From Phycisphaerae bacterium (GTDB lineage Bacteria > Planctomycetota > Phycisphaerae > Sedimentisphaerales > SM23-30), in NCBI GenBank assembly GCA_016342495.1, contig JAEIOG010000026.1, forward strand, positions 1 through 54,997: 54,997 bases of DNA, read 5' to 3'. This document shows positions 36,569-46,427 of this stretch, piece after piece (the first letter of the stretch is position 1; the number at the start of each line of letters is the position of its first letter). The translations under genes and the position numbers were made by a program. Under the pieces are notes generated by a model. The model made no database searches and had not been told where the DNA came from. It saw only the letters and a program-made list of their open reading frames with translations.

Positions 36569-38152
36569 TTACCATTTGGGAATAGTTACTACACGGCCAG
36601 GCTTTGGCACCTTGCCGGAGGTATGATGGCCCTGGCCATTTTCGTCTTTATATTGCTTTTGCAAGCGTTTAAGCTCTTGTTTCAGTTCATTGATAATGCT
36701 GGCATATTCAGGATTCAAATACTGATTTTCCATTTCTTTAGGATCTTTATCCATATCATAAAGTTCCCACTCATTAAGTTCATAAAAGAAAATAAGTTTA
36801 TAACGTTTGGTTCGCACGCCGAAATGCCGATTAACACTATGGACAGCGGGGAATTCATAATAATGATAATAAATGCTCTTTCGCCAGTTTTTGGGGGTCT
36901 TACCCTGCATTACTGGCAACAAAGATGCTCCCTGCATATCATCTGGGATTTTCTGGCCGGCAACATCAACAAAAGTTTCGGCACAATCCAAAAGTGAGAC
37001 AATGTCAGCATTGACGCTACCGGGTTTGATAACTCCGGGCCATCGAGCAACGAATGGAGTTCGGAAAGATTCTTTATACATAAACCGTTTATCAAACCAG
37101 CCATGCTCACCCAGATAAAAGCCCTGGTCAGAACTATAAATCACCAGAGTATTGTCGGCTAAACCAGCTTCATCGAGATAATCCAGAACCCGCCCAACAT
37201 TTTCATCAACGGCTTTTATGCAGCGCAAATAATCTTTGATATAACGTTGATATTTCCAACGCACCAAATCTTTACCTTGCAGATTAGCTTCTTCAAATTT
37301 TTTATTTTTAGGTTCATAAACGGCATCCCAGACTTTTTTCTGTTCTGCGTTTAAGCCTTGGGCACCATTTTTCAATTTCAAATCTTTAGCATTCATGGTT
37401 TTTTCGATAGACATGTCCTGTTTTTTGGCTGCTGTGCCCCGACCTTCATAATCATCAAAAAGAGTATCGGGTTCTGGCATTTCAACATCATCATAAAGGG
37501 TCAGATGCCGCAGGGCCGGTTGCCACTCTCTATGGGGAGCTTTATTTTGCATCATCAGCATAAAAGGTTTGGATTGATCCCGCTGATTTTTCAGCCAATC
37601 CAGAGAAATATCGGCTATAATATCGGTAACATATCCTTCATGTATGATTTTTTCACCCTGTCGGATAAAAGCGGGGTTATAATATGCCCCCTGGCCGGGC
37701 AGCACTTCATCATAATCAAAACCTTCGGGCCGTGAGCTAAGATGCCATTTACCAATGATTGCGGTATTATAGCCATTAGCTCCGAGAATCTTGGGAAATA
37801 TCTGCTGGGAACCATCAAATCTTCTATTAGCACCATTATCAATAACGCCATTTAGATGATTATATTTACCCGTCAGCACAACGGCACGCTGTGGGGCACA
37901 AATTGAATTGGTCACAAAGCATTGGTCAAAACGCATCCCTTCATTGGCGATACGGTCAATATTTGGGGTTTTGTTGAGTTTTGAGCCATAGGCACTTATT
38001 GCCTGATATGCATGGTCATCCGAAAAGATAAACAGAATATTTGGCTTTTGCTTAGGCTTTTCCAGAATTCCATTGCAGCCTGATGCCGCCAGTGCAATCG
38101 TCGCCAGGGACGTTGTTTTCAGAAAGTTTCTTCTATTAATATTTTCACCCAT
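36569..38152 (-). CDS. Family S1 sulfatase, exported
   Basis: 527 residues. The N-terminus has a Tat motif (NRRNFLKTT) and a lipobox-like ASGC at ~26. The sulfatase fold starts with metal-binding FSDDH (Asp45/46). Cys85 in CAPQR is the residue oxidised to formylglycine. [13 protein letters not shown] near 340 supplies further metal ligands. C-terminal [19 protein letters not shown] is typical of iduronate- and arylsulfatase relatives. It would release sulfate from sulfated glycans such as algal or animal polysaccharides; exact substrate unknown. Its start overlaps the upstream membrane gene by eight bases. No anaerobic sulfatase-maturing enzyme is in the window. Confidence 0.92.
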   Translation of the reverse strand: MGENINRRNFLKTTSLATIALAASGCNGILEKPKQKPNILFIFSDDHAYQAISAYGSKLNKTPNIDRIANEGMRFDQCFVTNSICAPQRAVVLTGKYNHLNGVIDNGANRRFDGSQQIFPKILGANGYNTAIIGKWHLSSRPEGFDYDEVLPGQGAYYNPAFIRQGEKIIHEGYVTDIIADISLDWLKNQRDQSKPFMLMMQNKAPHREWQPALRHLTLYDDVEMPEPDTLFDDYEGRGTAAKKQDMSIEKTMNAKDLKLKNGAQGLNAEQKKVWDAVYEPKNKKFEEANLQGKDLVRWKYQRYIKDYLRCIKAVDENVGRVLDYLDEAGLADNTLVIYSSDQGFYLGEHGWFDKRFMYKESFRTPFVARWPGVIKPGSVNADIVSLLDCAETFVDVAGQKIPDDMQGASLLPVMQGKTPKNWRKSIYYHYYEFPAVHSVNRHFGVRTKRYKLIFFYELNEWELYDMDKDPKEMENQYLNPEYASIINELKQELKRLQKQYKDENGQGHHTSGKVPKPGRVVTIPKW

Positions 38153-38687
38153 TTTTCAACCTTTCATTTTTCTCAGTCAGGCTCAAATTCCTTTTCGGTG
38201 GCCATAAAAGCCAAACTAATAAGCCAAATACCGTGATATAACCACATTTACCAAAAAATAAACCGAAAGAACGCCGAGAAGTATATCCCAGTGCTTCGAT
38301 ATATTTTATCAACCAATAATATCCTATTGTTAAAACACTTACAAGACATAAACATAAAGCAATCGCCAGACAGCCAAACATGACATAATTTAATTTATTC
38401 CGTCGATTAATCGCAAATCTTAATAAAGCCAAATAGGGAAAGACTATCAGAGAAAACAAAAAGAAAAGTATATAAAATTTACCCAGCGTTGGCTGATCCA
38501 GGCCAATTCCAAATTGAGGGCGAATAAATTGATATTCAAACAAATCACCACTGAACACATAAATAAAAGGTTCATAACAAATATAAATAATCCAGATTGC
38601 TGGAATTGCCAGTATAGCTGCAACAATCAGTAAAATCATCTTGCTCACTTTTGTCAAGTCTGTTCTGGAAGATTCAAAAAAAATCAT
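38145..38687 (-). CDS. Four-helix membrane protein upstream of sulfatase
   Basis: 180 residues with four strong hydrophobic helices (about 16-34, 65-90, 97-120 and 145-163) and short loops, ending in a Lys/Arg/Glu-rich tail ([16 protein letters not shown]). No recognised family. The gene overlaps the sulfatase by eight bases, so the two are probably translated together. It may be an inner-membrane helper or a transport component, but this is inference from position. Ribosome site is weak. Confidence 0.7.
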   Translation of the reverse strand: MIFFESSRTDLTKVSKMILLIVAAILAIPAIWIIYICYEPFIYVFSGDLFEYQFIRPQFGIGLDQPTLGKFYILFFLFSLIVFPYLALLRFAINRRNKLNYVMFGCLAIALCLCLVSVLTIGYYWLIKYIEALGYTSRRSFGLFFGKCGYITVFGLLVWLLWPPKRNLSLTEKNERLKNG

Positions 38688-38720
38688 TTGTTACTCTATT
38701 ATTCTGAACATCGGTTAATT

Positions 38721-40124
38721 TTATACTTTATGCTCTCCGGGCACCTGAAATGATAGAATCTCCTGGCCCTGTTCATTCTTCTGAACAATAACTTCTATAG
38801 GCCCCAGCATCTCATGGGCTATTGGCGCGATATTACGATGATTGCGATATACTTTGGTACCGGGATAAATAGTTTTATTGACAATCAGCGTGCCTTTGCC
38901 TTGAGCTAATTTTTCTTGAAGTTGCAAAAGATTGCTTTGGAGCGTTTCGATCTGCTGTTTATTAGCCATGACTTCAACAGCCATTTTTTTTACTTCATTA
39001 TTGGGATGACCCTGGAGAGATGCCATCATTTCCTTAGCCCTGCTTAGCATTTCATTGGTTTTATTGGAAAGCTCATCAATTTTATTTTTTTCACGGTTTA
39101 TCTGTTTTTCCAGAAAAGGGTCAATGCCCGGACGAACAATTATTTCTGTTCCTGCCGGGCTGCCAATCACCGGCGTTTTGATTGTACCTGCTGCGGTGAT
39201 GATGCTGCCATAAACAGCCCCCTTTTCCAAGGTAACATTTCCACCACAGTTTATGTTGCTCTCGACGATTTCCGAATGAATCATAATATCGCCTTTAACC
39301 CAAACAGTAACATGAGAAAGATATTTAGCGTCAAGATTGCCATCGATGATGATTGTCGCTTTTTCTTTGCCAGCAATACCATGTTTTACTTGCAATGAAC
39401 CACCACATTGGACTTTTGCCGCTTCAATAGTGCCATCGACAACAATATCGCCGGCGGCCTGAACCTCAAATAAATCCTTTATATCTCCTTTGATATGAAC
39501 ATCGCCGGGGAAATTGACATTGCCGGTAGAAAAATCGACATCAGATTTAATATCGATAAATGGATCAACCTGCAAAGTATCACGCAATAATGTTGGTACA
39601 CCATTTTCACTGGCGACATAAGTAATGCCATCAGCTAATATTTCGACATTATCACCAGCTTTAACAATATATTCCGATTGAGCTTTAGCAGGGACAGTCT
39701 TGCCAAAAAGATCCTTGCCAGCCTGTCCTTTTGTGGTTCGCTGTAAAAGGCCTAAAACCTCCCCTTTGCCAACAGTAATCACGCTGGACTGTTCATAATA
39801 ATTTATTTTCCCGCCATCTTTTAATGCCGATGTCTGATTTTGCTTTTGGGGGTCAAGTTTTTCATCCCATTGGAAATATCCCTTTTCAGCTGACACCGGA
39901 GCGAGACCTTGAGCTATTGGTGGTAATTGTTCATGGTCAATACCAGCATTAAATTGTTCGAGGAAATAATGGATATCTTTTTCAACCATTTCATAAACAT
40001 CTATACTATTTAGACGCAAAATTTCAACTAAAGATTCAAAATCGATTTTATCTTCATGCGTCAATTGACTGAAGTCTAAAACAGCAAACATTTTATCTGG
40101 ACTGATTTTCAAACTCAAAGTCAT
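38721..40124 (-). CDS. FapA/DUF342 family protein
   Basis: About 467 residues. The central part (~90-330) is a right-handed beta-helix-like run of short strands with repeated V-x-G-DV-x-IKGDI and GGNVTLEKG patterns, the mark of DUF342 (FapA, flagellar assembly protein A). A coiled-coil segment at ~340-415 (KQINREKNKIDELSNKTNEM) is also typical. A small C-terminal domain has YPGTKV. In other bacteria the family is linked to flagellar assembly and spore or cell-surface polymers; here no flagellar genes adjoin it. ATG at 40124 is chosen over a GTG three bases upstream, since AAGGA is spaced for it. Confidence 0.85.
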   Translation of the reverse strand: MTLSLKISPDKMFAVLDFSQLTHEDKIDFESLVEILRLNSIDVYEMVEKDIHYFLEQFNAGIDHEQLPPIAQGLAPVSAEKGYFQWDEKLDPQKQNQTSALKDGGKINYYEQSSVITVGKGEVLGLLQRTTKGQAGKDLFGKTVPAKAQSEYIVKAGDNVEILADGITYVASENGVPTLLRDTLQVDPFIDIKSDVDFSTGNVNFPGDVHIKGDIKDLFEVQAAGDIVVDGTIEAAKVQCGGSLQVKHGIAGKEKATIIIDGNLDAKYLSHVTVWVKGDIMIHSEIVESNINCGGNVTLEKGAVYGSIITAAGTIKTPVIGSPAGTEIIVRPGIDPFLEKQINREKNKIDELSNKTNEMLSRAKEMMASLQGHPNNEVKKMAVEVMANKQQIETLQSNLLQLQEKLAQGKGTLIVNKTIYPGTKVYRNHRNIAPIAHEMLGPIEVIVQKNEQGQEILSFQVPGEHKV

Positions 40125-40173
40125 CACAAATTCCTTTTATATTGATTAAACCAGACATTAGTAGAATACGGCA

Positions 40174-40629
40174 TCATTCTCCATTATACATAGCCAGCCA
40201 TACGCTGGACATTGCCGTTGTGCTGGTTATTCTGGTAGCATAATCTTCGGTCATCTTCCATAGTTTGGCTTTAGGATTTTCCAGCAAACAGATTGCCAGT
40301 CCATTATCTCCCTGTTTCATAATCCAGGGTTTAAGCGCCGGGACATCGGTGGCAATTTCATTTCTTAATACAATATCACCAGAGATACGCACATTGCCCC
40401 TTACCCTGACCTGAGTATTTTCCTCCGGAGAACAAAAACACAGTTCTACCGATGGATTGGCAATTAAATGCTGATAAACCATTTTATGCTTGCCTATAAT
40501 AAAAACAATACCGTTGGCATCAGCTCGATATAGAGTAATAGTTCGCACATGAGCCTGACCATTATGACTTGTTGCCAGAGCAAATTTGGGATTATCGTTC
40601 ATAAACTTAAATATAGCTTCTCTTTCCAT
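40174..40629 (-). CDS. Pyridoxamine 5'-phosphate oxidase-like flavin protein
   Basis: 151 residues with a split-barrel FMN-binding fold: FALATSHNGQAHVRTITLY at 15-33, IIGKHKMVYQHLIANPSVELCF near 51, and VRVRGNVRIS near 79. These small proteins bind FMN or F420/heme and reduce or bind varied ligands; they are rarely true PdxH. Substrate is unknown. AAGGA lies eight bases before the ATG at 40629; the TTG three bases upstream is less likely. Single gene after FapA. Confidence 0.85.
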   Translation of the reverse strand: MEREAIFKFMNDNPKFALATSHNGQAHVRTITLYRADANGIVFIIGKHKMVYQHLIANPSVELCFCSPEENTQVRVRGNVRISGDIVLRNEIATDVPALKPWIMKQGDNGLAICLLENPKAKLWKMTEDYATRITSTTAMSSVWLAMYNGE

Positions 40630-40879
40630 CAAACTATCCTTATCTATTTGATCATTTCGATTTTGTTGCGAAAATCACATTTAAAATCATCTTGTGTATA
40701 AAATATTACCTTTAAGCATCTATTAATGGTTGACGTATGATAACCGCATAATTATTATAAGGCAATCAGGAAATATTATCCCCATTGTTTCATTGTCGCC
40801 AGATAAGGCAAAAAAGGATAAAAATATTATAAAAATGGTCGTTTTTATCCATTTTTAAGACTATCCAAAGGAGTTTTCG

Positions 40880-42706
40880 ATGCAAAACAGCAAAATCAGA
40901 TTTATCATCTCTGGCATTATCACCTTAACTATTATGCTAAATTTATCCTGCCAGGCTCAGGAAGAAAGCGTAGTTACAGAAAAAAACAATATAGTAGTTC
41001 TGGATATTTCCGGATCATATTCAGAAAGACCCGATACCAATTCCATCTCACTGGATGGTATTTCCACCCATACATTCCCTGCTTTATTAGCGACCCTGCA
41101 AAAAATAGCTGGCGATGACGAAATTGATGGCATTATGTTCAATTTTGAAGATGCCGCCTTGAGCCGGGTTCAGGTTGATGTGCTGGGACGCGAATTAGTT
41201 AAATTACGTGAAGCTCAAAAGAAAACCTATGCTTATATCGAAACTGTCAGCCAGACAACTTATATGCTAGCCTGCCAGTGCGATGAAGTTGCCATTACTC
41301 CCACCGGCGATGTTCAGCTATCAGGTTTAGCTGGCCAGATGTTGTATTTTAAAAACCTGCTGGATAAGGTGGGTGTCAAAGCCGACTTTCTGCACATGGG
41401 CGATTATAAAGGTGCCGCTGAACCACTGACTTTGACTGGGCCATCCGATGCTGAAATTGAACAATACAATCGCCTTTTCGACCATATGTATGCTCAAATG
41501 CTCAGCACAATAGCCTATGGCCGCGATCTGCCCGAAGACCAGGTCAGCACAACTATTGACCAGGGCCCTTTTACTGCCACCGAAGCCAAAGATGCCAGAC
41601 TTGTCGATGAAGTAATGTATCGCAAAGATTTTCTGCTGAAGATTAAAGAACAAACCGGACAACAAATTATTCTGCATAAAGATTATGACAAACCGGAAGC
41701 TCCAGAAATAAACCTGGATAATCCCTTTGCCCTGATCACTAATCTTCAAACCCTCTTTGATGGCCCCAAAGACCCCGAAGGTGATGCTATCGCTATTGTT
41801 TATGTCGAAGGTACAATAAATACCGGCAGCAGTCAGGATGGCTTCTCCGGTCAATCGGTAGGGTCGCGAACTATAAGAAAGACTTTGGCCGATGCCCGAA
41901 GGAACCCTGATATCAAAGCTGTCGTTATTCGGGTTGATTCACCCGGCGGCAGCGCCACTGCCAGTGACATAATCTACAATGCTATTCAGGAAACCGCCAT
42001 GGTCAAGCCGGTAATTGTCTCGATGGGTACAGTGGCCGCTTCCGGTGGTTACTATATTTCTTGTGGCTGTGACACTATTTTTGCTGAAAAAGCTACTGTT
42101 ACCGGCTCGATTGGTGTCGTAGGCGGCAAGATGGTTATCGATGAACTGTTAAATAAAATCGGCATCACCACCTATACTTTCAAACGCGGTAAAAATTCTG
42201 GCATGTACAGCTCAACGGAGCCATTTTCCCGAAGCGAACGAAGAAAATTCCGCACCAGTATGGCCTCTATTTATGATATATTCAAATGCCGGGTTGAATC
42301 TACCCGCAAGGCCAAGCTCAAAAGAAATATTGAGTCACTGGCCCAGGGCAAAGTCTATACAGGCGATGAAGCTCTGGAATTAGGGCTAATAGACAAAATC
42401 GGCGGCTTGCAGGAAGCCATCGATTTTGCCGCCGGAAAAGCCAATCTTAATAGCGATGATTATCATCTCCGGCATCTGCCCAAGCCCAAAACTATCTTTG
42501 AAATGCTCGATGAAATGTTTGCCGCTACCGGTAGCAACAATGGCAACTATGCCACTATCAGCGGGCAAACCATGGGCATTGTGAACCTGCTGGCCCAAGC
42601 CGACCCAAGCCTGAAAAAAAGCCTCACCCACGCCATGAATATGATCGAAATGGTCCAGCAACAGCAAATCATGCTGATTATGCCTTATGATATTATTGTC
42701 AGGTAA
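40880..42706 (+). CDS. sppA: SppA, signal peptide peptidase (67K type)
   Basis: 608 residues with two S49 domains, as in the long E. coli form. A lipobox-like NLSC at ~24 suggests a lipid anchor instead of the usual membrane helix. The catalytic Lys is near 177 (GDYKGA) in the N-terminal domain and the Ser near 388 (TVAASGGYYIS) in the C-terminal domain, matching the Ser-Lys dyad of SppA. It degrades leftover signal peptides. AAAGGAG is well placed. The C-terminal ~80 residues with FEMLDEMFAAT are poorly conserved. Single-gene unit with its own terminator. Confidence 0.92.
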   Translation: MQNSKIRFIISGIITLTIMLNLSCQAQEESVVTEKNNIVVLDISGSYSERPDTNSISLDGISTHTFPALLATLQKIAGDDEIDGIMFNFEDAALSRVQVDVLGRELVKLREAQKKTYAYIETVSQTTYMLACQCDEVAITPTGDVQLSGLAGQMLYFKNLLDKVGVKADFLHMGDYKGAAEPLTLTGPSDAEIEQYNRLFDHMYAQMLSTIAYGRDLPEDQVSTTIDQGPFTATEAKDARLVDEVMYRKDFLLKIKEQTGQQIILHKDYDKPEAPEINLDNPFALITNLQTLFDGPKDPEGDAIAIVYVEGTINTGSSQDGFSGQSVGSRTIRKTLADARRNPDIKAVVIRVDSPGGSATASDIIYNAIQETAMVKPVIVSMGTVAASGGYYISCGCDTIFAEKATVTGSIGVVGGKMVIDELLNKIGITTYTFKRGKNSGMYSSTEPFSRSERRKFRTSMASIYDIFKCRVESTRKAKLKRNIESLAQGKVYTGDEALELGLIDKIGGLQEAIDFAAGKANLNSDDYHLRHLPKPKTIFEMLDEMFAATGSNNGNYATISGQTMGIVNLLAQADPSLKKSLTHAMNMIEMVQQQQIMLIMPYDIIVR

Positions 42707-42744
42707 TGCTTCTGAAAAAAGCACAATGGATTTTTCTGACCCGC

Positions 42745-42769
42745 AAGGGCAGGTCTCGTGCCTGCCCTT
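42745..42769 (+). terminator. Terminator of sppA
   Basis: AAGGGCAGG and CCTGCCCTT pair over a seven-base loop, followed by TAGTTTT, 39 bases past the stop. Confidence 0.85.
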
Positions 42770-42879
42770 TAGTTTTGGCCTTTAAACATATGAAGCATGG
42801 GTATAGCTAGGCCACTTGTTAAAATCCGTATCACGCTTATTTAATGGGTAGCTAACGCCGTGTTGGGCGGTCAACAACC

Positions 42880-44277
42880 TTAGTGGCCCAGGCGGCAGAT
42901 GGATTCGGGAGTGATCAGTTCATTATAGCGTTGTTCGCTGATAAGTTTCTCATCCAAAATATATTGCTTGAGGGTTTGATTGTTTTCTTTGGCGGCAGTT
43001 ACGCATTGACAGGCTTTTTCATAGCCCAGCTCCGATACCAAAGCGGTAACGGTAGCAGTAGCGGAATCGACATGGCTTTGGCAACGCTGACGGTCAGCTT
43101 CGATGCCATCGATACAATAGCGAGCAAAGATATCGCAGGCCGACGATAATAGATGACAGTTTTCCAGCAGGCAGTCAGCAATCAGCGGCAAAAACGGATT
43201 TAGTTCCAGATTGCCACTAGCTGCGGCAATAGTGATAGTCTGGTCATTGCCCATGACTTTCATGGCGACCTGGGCAACAGCTTCGGGAATAACCGGATTG
43301 ACCTTGCCGGGCATAATCGATGAGCCAGCCTGACGTTGAGGAAGTTTGATTTCACCGAAGCCGGCTTCCGGACCCGAAGAAAGCAGACGCAAATCAGTTG
43401 AGATTTTCAATAGCGAAGCCGCCGAAGCCTTGAGTATGCCAGAGACTTCGACAAAAACATCGGCGTTCTGGGTGGCATCGATAAGGTTATCAGCCCGGGC
43501 AAAACCTATGCCGGTAAGTTCACGCAAGGTTTCGCTGACTTGAAAGATATACTGACGCGGAGCCGCTAAGCCGGTGCCGATAGCAGTGCCGCCCAGGTTG
43601 ATAACGCGGAGTCTTTCATGACATTTATAGACCCGCCAACGGTCACGATTAATCGCTTCGGCATAAGCACTGAACTGACGACCAAGGGTAGTTAAAACGG
43701 CATCCTGCAATTGCGTGCGGCCAACCCGAACAATATCGGCAAATTCTTTTTCCTTACGCTGGAATGATTCCTGCAAGCTAACCAGATTGGCTTCCAGTTT
43801 CGTTATCAATTCAATAGCGGCAAGTTTCAGAGCTGTAGGAAAAGTGTCATTGGTCGATTGATGTAAATTAATATCATCAGTCGGTGAAATAATCGAATAA
43901 TCACCGGGACTATGACCCATGATTTGCAGTGCCCGGTTGGCAATGACTTCATTGACATTCATATTAAGGGAAGTACCCGCCCCACCTTGAAGACGATCTA
44001 CGATTATATACTCGTTGAGAAAGCCTTGAGATAATTCGGTGCAGGCCTGAATGATAGCGGCGGCTTTGACCTTATCGGGAAAAAAACCCAGACGTTCATT
44101 AGTGGTCGCACAAGCCAACTTCACCTGGCCAAAGGCGGTAATCAGCTGATGATCGACTGGACGATTAGCTAAAGGGAAATTCTCCATGGCCCGAGCGGTA
44201 TGAATGCCGTGAAGAGCATCTGATTGAATTTCCATCGAGCCTAGTAAGTCATGTTCGTTGCGAATATTGTTGGCCAT
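42880..44277 (-). CDS. aspA: Aspartate ammonia-lyase
   Basis: 465 residues of the aspartase/fumarase class II family. The hallmark GSSIMPGKVNPV lies near 318, with the mobile loop serine there; STNDTFPTA is at ~140 and GRTQLQDAV at ~188. It deaminates aspartate to fumarate and ammonia; the fumarase possibility is weaker given start GSMEIQSDALHGIHTARAMENF, which fits aspartase. The gene is downstream of the TM1266-type regulator and hydG, as in hydrogenase-maturation loci of Thermotoga and Bacteroidetes, where aspartase is a frequent companion. The Shine-Dalgarno is poor. Confidence 0.9.
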   Translation of the reverse strand: MANNIRNEHDLLGSMEIQSDALHGIHTARAMENFPLANRPVDHQLITAFGQVKLACATTNERLGFFPDKVKAAAIIQACTELSQGFLNEYIIVDRLQGGAGTSLNMNVNEVIANRALQIMGHSPGDYSIISPTDDINLHQSTNDTFPTALKLAAIELITKLEANLVSLQESFQRKEKEFADIVRVGRTQLQDAVLTTLGRQFSAYAEAINRDRWRVYKCHERLRVINLGGTAIGTGLAAPRQYIFQVSETLRELTGIGFARADNLIDATQNADVFVEVSGILKASAASLLKISTDLRLLSSGPEAGFGEIKLPQRQAGSSIMPGKVNPVIPEAVAQVAMKVMGNDQTITIAAASGNLELNPFLPLIADCLLENCHLLSSACDIFARYCIDGIEADRQRCQSHVDSATATVTALVSELGYEKACQCVTAAKENNQTLKQYILDEKLISEQRYNELITPESICRLGH

Positions 44278-44367
44278 ATGAATATTAATTTACAATTGAT
44301 AATTGCGGTGCCATTACACGACCTTTTAAAAAAGGCAATGTAACGCACACCGCAACTATTGATTTTT

Positions 44368-44631
44368 TTATTGTGGGTGCTTAAAGATCATCTGCTGGAC
44401 TTCGACGCCTTCGATACCGCTAAGGGTAGCTTTAAATTCATCGACTTTTTTTGTATCATCGATCATATCCAGAATCAAAAGGCCATTGGTAGAATCGGCA
44501 CCCTTTTCGATTTCGTGCAGACCCAGGCGGGTTTTGATGCTGCAACCAAAATCAGTGAGGATTTGCTGAACTTTAGCAACCTGCTGTAAGCGTTCGGTGA
44601 CATGTACGCCAAGAATAATGTGTTGATCCAT
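44368..44631 (-). CDS. TM1266-family iron-only hydrogenase system regulator
   Basis: 87 residues with a ferredoxin-like ACT/NikR-C fold: IILGVHVTERLQQVAKVQQIL at the N-terminus, then KTRLGLHE, NGLLILDMIDD and a final beta-strand with VEVQQMIF. This small protein family is found almost only beside HydE/F/G and is thought to sense a ligand or metal in [FeFe]-hydrogenase control; no DNA-binding domain is present. AGGAG precedes the ATG. It lies between hydG and aspA in one transcription unit. Confidence 0.88.
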   Translation of the reverse strand: MDQHIILGVHVTERLQQVAKVQQILTDFGCSIKTRLGLHEIEKGADSTNGLLILDMIDDTKKVDEFKATLSGIEGVEVQQMIFKHPQ

Positions 44632-44796
44632 TTTGTTAAACTCCTGTGATTATAAATTTGTCCTGCCTTTTGAACTGCACTGAAGCATAAGGCAATATCC
44701 AATTAGACTCGATCATATAACATAATCTTATGCCATAACCTCCTTAAAAACAAGGTTATAACTCATAAGATATTATTTTATCGGCAAAATCGGGTT

Positions 44797-46194
44797 TTAG
44801 CAATAGGCATCACTTCCGCCATTTTTGACCTGATCGAGTAAAATTTCACTGCGGCGTTTTGGTTCTGGTTCCATAGTTTCCAAAGTTTTATCGATTAACT
44901 GCTGACCAATGACTTTGGTAGGTTCGGATGCATAATCACGGAGATATTCCATAAATGTCGAAAGAGCGTTAGGCCCGCAATGTTTTTTGATTTCGCCTGG
45001 TTTAGCCAGATCCATGAAATCCTGCCCGGTTCGGCCCAATCGATAGCATCCAGTACAGAATGATGGGACATAGCCCAAAGAAGCAACATCCCGGATAACT
45101 TCATCTAATGGGCGATGATCGCCAAGGGAGAACTGGGCGGCATCAAATTTATCTTCACCTTCGGCATATCCGCCTGGGTTGGTTTTGCTGCCTGCTGAAA
45201 TTTGGGAAACGCCAAGAGCAAAGGTTTCCCGGCGAATATCAGCGGTTTCACGAGTTGACATAATAATACCGGTATAAGGCACGGCTAAACGCAAAATAGC
45301 GACAATCTTACGGAAATCGACATCACTAACCGGGAATGGGGGCTGGGAAGCGATATCTGAGCCACAGGCCGGTTCCAGTCGCGGGACGCTAACAGTATGA
45401 GGGCCAACACCAAAGGTATCTTCCAGATGTTTGATATGTTGCATCAGGGCCAAAATCTCAAAACGCCAATCCGCCAAACCAAACAGCACCCCAATACCCA
45501 GATCATCAATACCAGCTTGCATCGCCCGGTCAAGGGAGCTTACCCGCCAGTCATAATCACGTTTTTTGCCACGTAGATGCACTTTGGCATAAGTTTCACG
45601 ATGATAAGTTTCCTGGAAAATCTGATAGGTACCGATATTGGTCTTTTTCAAGGCCTTAAATTCATCCAGAGTCAGCGGGGCAAGATTGACATTTACCCGG
45701 CGGATTTCGCCATGTTCGCTTTTGACACTATAGACGGTTTCTATAGATTTGAAAATATAATCCAGTCCTTCTTTAGGATAAGATTCACCGGCGACCAGCA
45801 GTAGACGCTTATGTCCCTGGTCAATCAGGGATTTGGTCTCGGCGGCAATTTCTTCCTGATTAAGGGCCCGACGTTTGATTTCGGTATTGCTGGCTCGGAA
45901 CGCACAATAAAGACATTCATTAGCACATAAATTAGAAATATAAAGCGGAGCAAAGACAACCAGGCGATTGCCATAAATTTCATCTTTGGCCTTGCGAGCG
46001 GTTTCAAAAAGTTGGGATAACTGGTCAGGATCACTGATATTCATCAAAACCGCAATTTCCGAAGATTCAAGCCCTTTTAATTCTGCGGCTTTAGATAAAA
46101 CATCATTTATCAGGGCTGAATCTGGCTTGGCAGCGGTAGCTAAAGTTTGTGCGATCAGGTCTTCATTTATGTATGACGAATCTGTATTGGACAT
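44797..46194 (-). CDS. hydG: HydG, [FeFe]-hydrogenase maturase (tyrosine lyase)
   Basis: 465 residues. The radical-SAM motif C-x3-C-x2-C is at Cys90, 94 and 97 (CANECLYC). The C-terminal CTGCYRLGRTGQDF near 390 and a Cys about 22 residues on (KKHCGPNA) form the second iron-sulfur site with its dangler iron, which separates HydG from ThiH. It cleaves tyrosine to give the CO and CN ligands of the hydrogenase H-cluster. GAGG precedes the ATG. HydE, HydF and the hydrogenase itself are not in the window and must lie elsewhere if the system is intact. Confidence 0.95.
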   Translation of the reverse strand: MSNTDSSYINEDLIAQTLATAAKPDSALINDVLSKAAELKGLESSEIAVLMNISDPDQLSQLFETARKAKDEIYGNRLVVFAPLYISNLCANECLYCAFRASNTEIKRRALNQEEIAAETKSLIDQGHKRLLLVAGESYPKEGLDYIFKSIETVYSVKSEHGEIRRVNVNLAPLTLDEFKALKKTNIGTYQIFQETYHRETYAKVHLRGKKRDYDWRVSSLDRAMQAGIDDLGIGVLFGLADWRFEILALMQHIKHLEDTFGVGPHTVSVPRLEPACGSDIASQPPFPVSDVDFRKIVAILRLAVPYTGIIMSTRETADIRRETFALGVSQISAGSKTNPGGYAEGEDKFDAAQFSLGDHRPLDEVIRDVASLGYVPSFCTGCYRLGRTGQDFMDLAKPGEIKKHCGPNALSTFMEYLRDYASEPTKVIGQQLIDKTLETMEPEPKRRSEILLDQVKNGGSDAYC

Positions 46195-46245
46195 TATAAC
46201 CTCATATTATATAGATATTTATAAAAAATCAGCCTTAAAATAAAC

Positions 46246-46258
46246 AGGGATCATCCCT
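46246..46258 (-). promoter_or_regulatory. Palindrome upstream of hydG
   Basis: AGGGAT, one base, ATCCCT, 51 bases upstream of the hydG start. It could be an operator for the hydrogenase unit; no known consensus is claimed. Confidence 0.3.
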
Positions 46259-46427
46259 TGGAAAGGCTCTACAAAGTTATTATAGTCTGACGATAGGAGG
46301 TATGGCAAATATCAATTGGAAAGAATTGAAAATTAATATTTAGGTTATTTTAGTACCTAAACTGAAATATGTAAAAAATCACATTTGTGTTTTGCATGTA
46401 TTTTCCAGCTGTGAAATCGATTCACAT

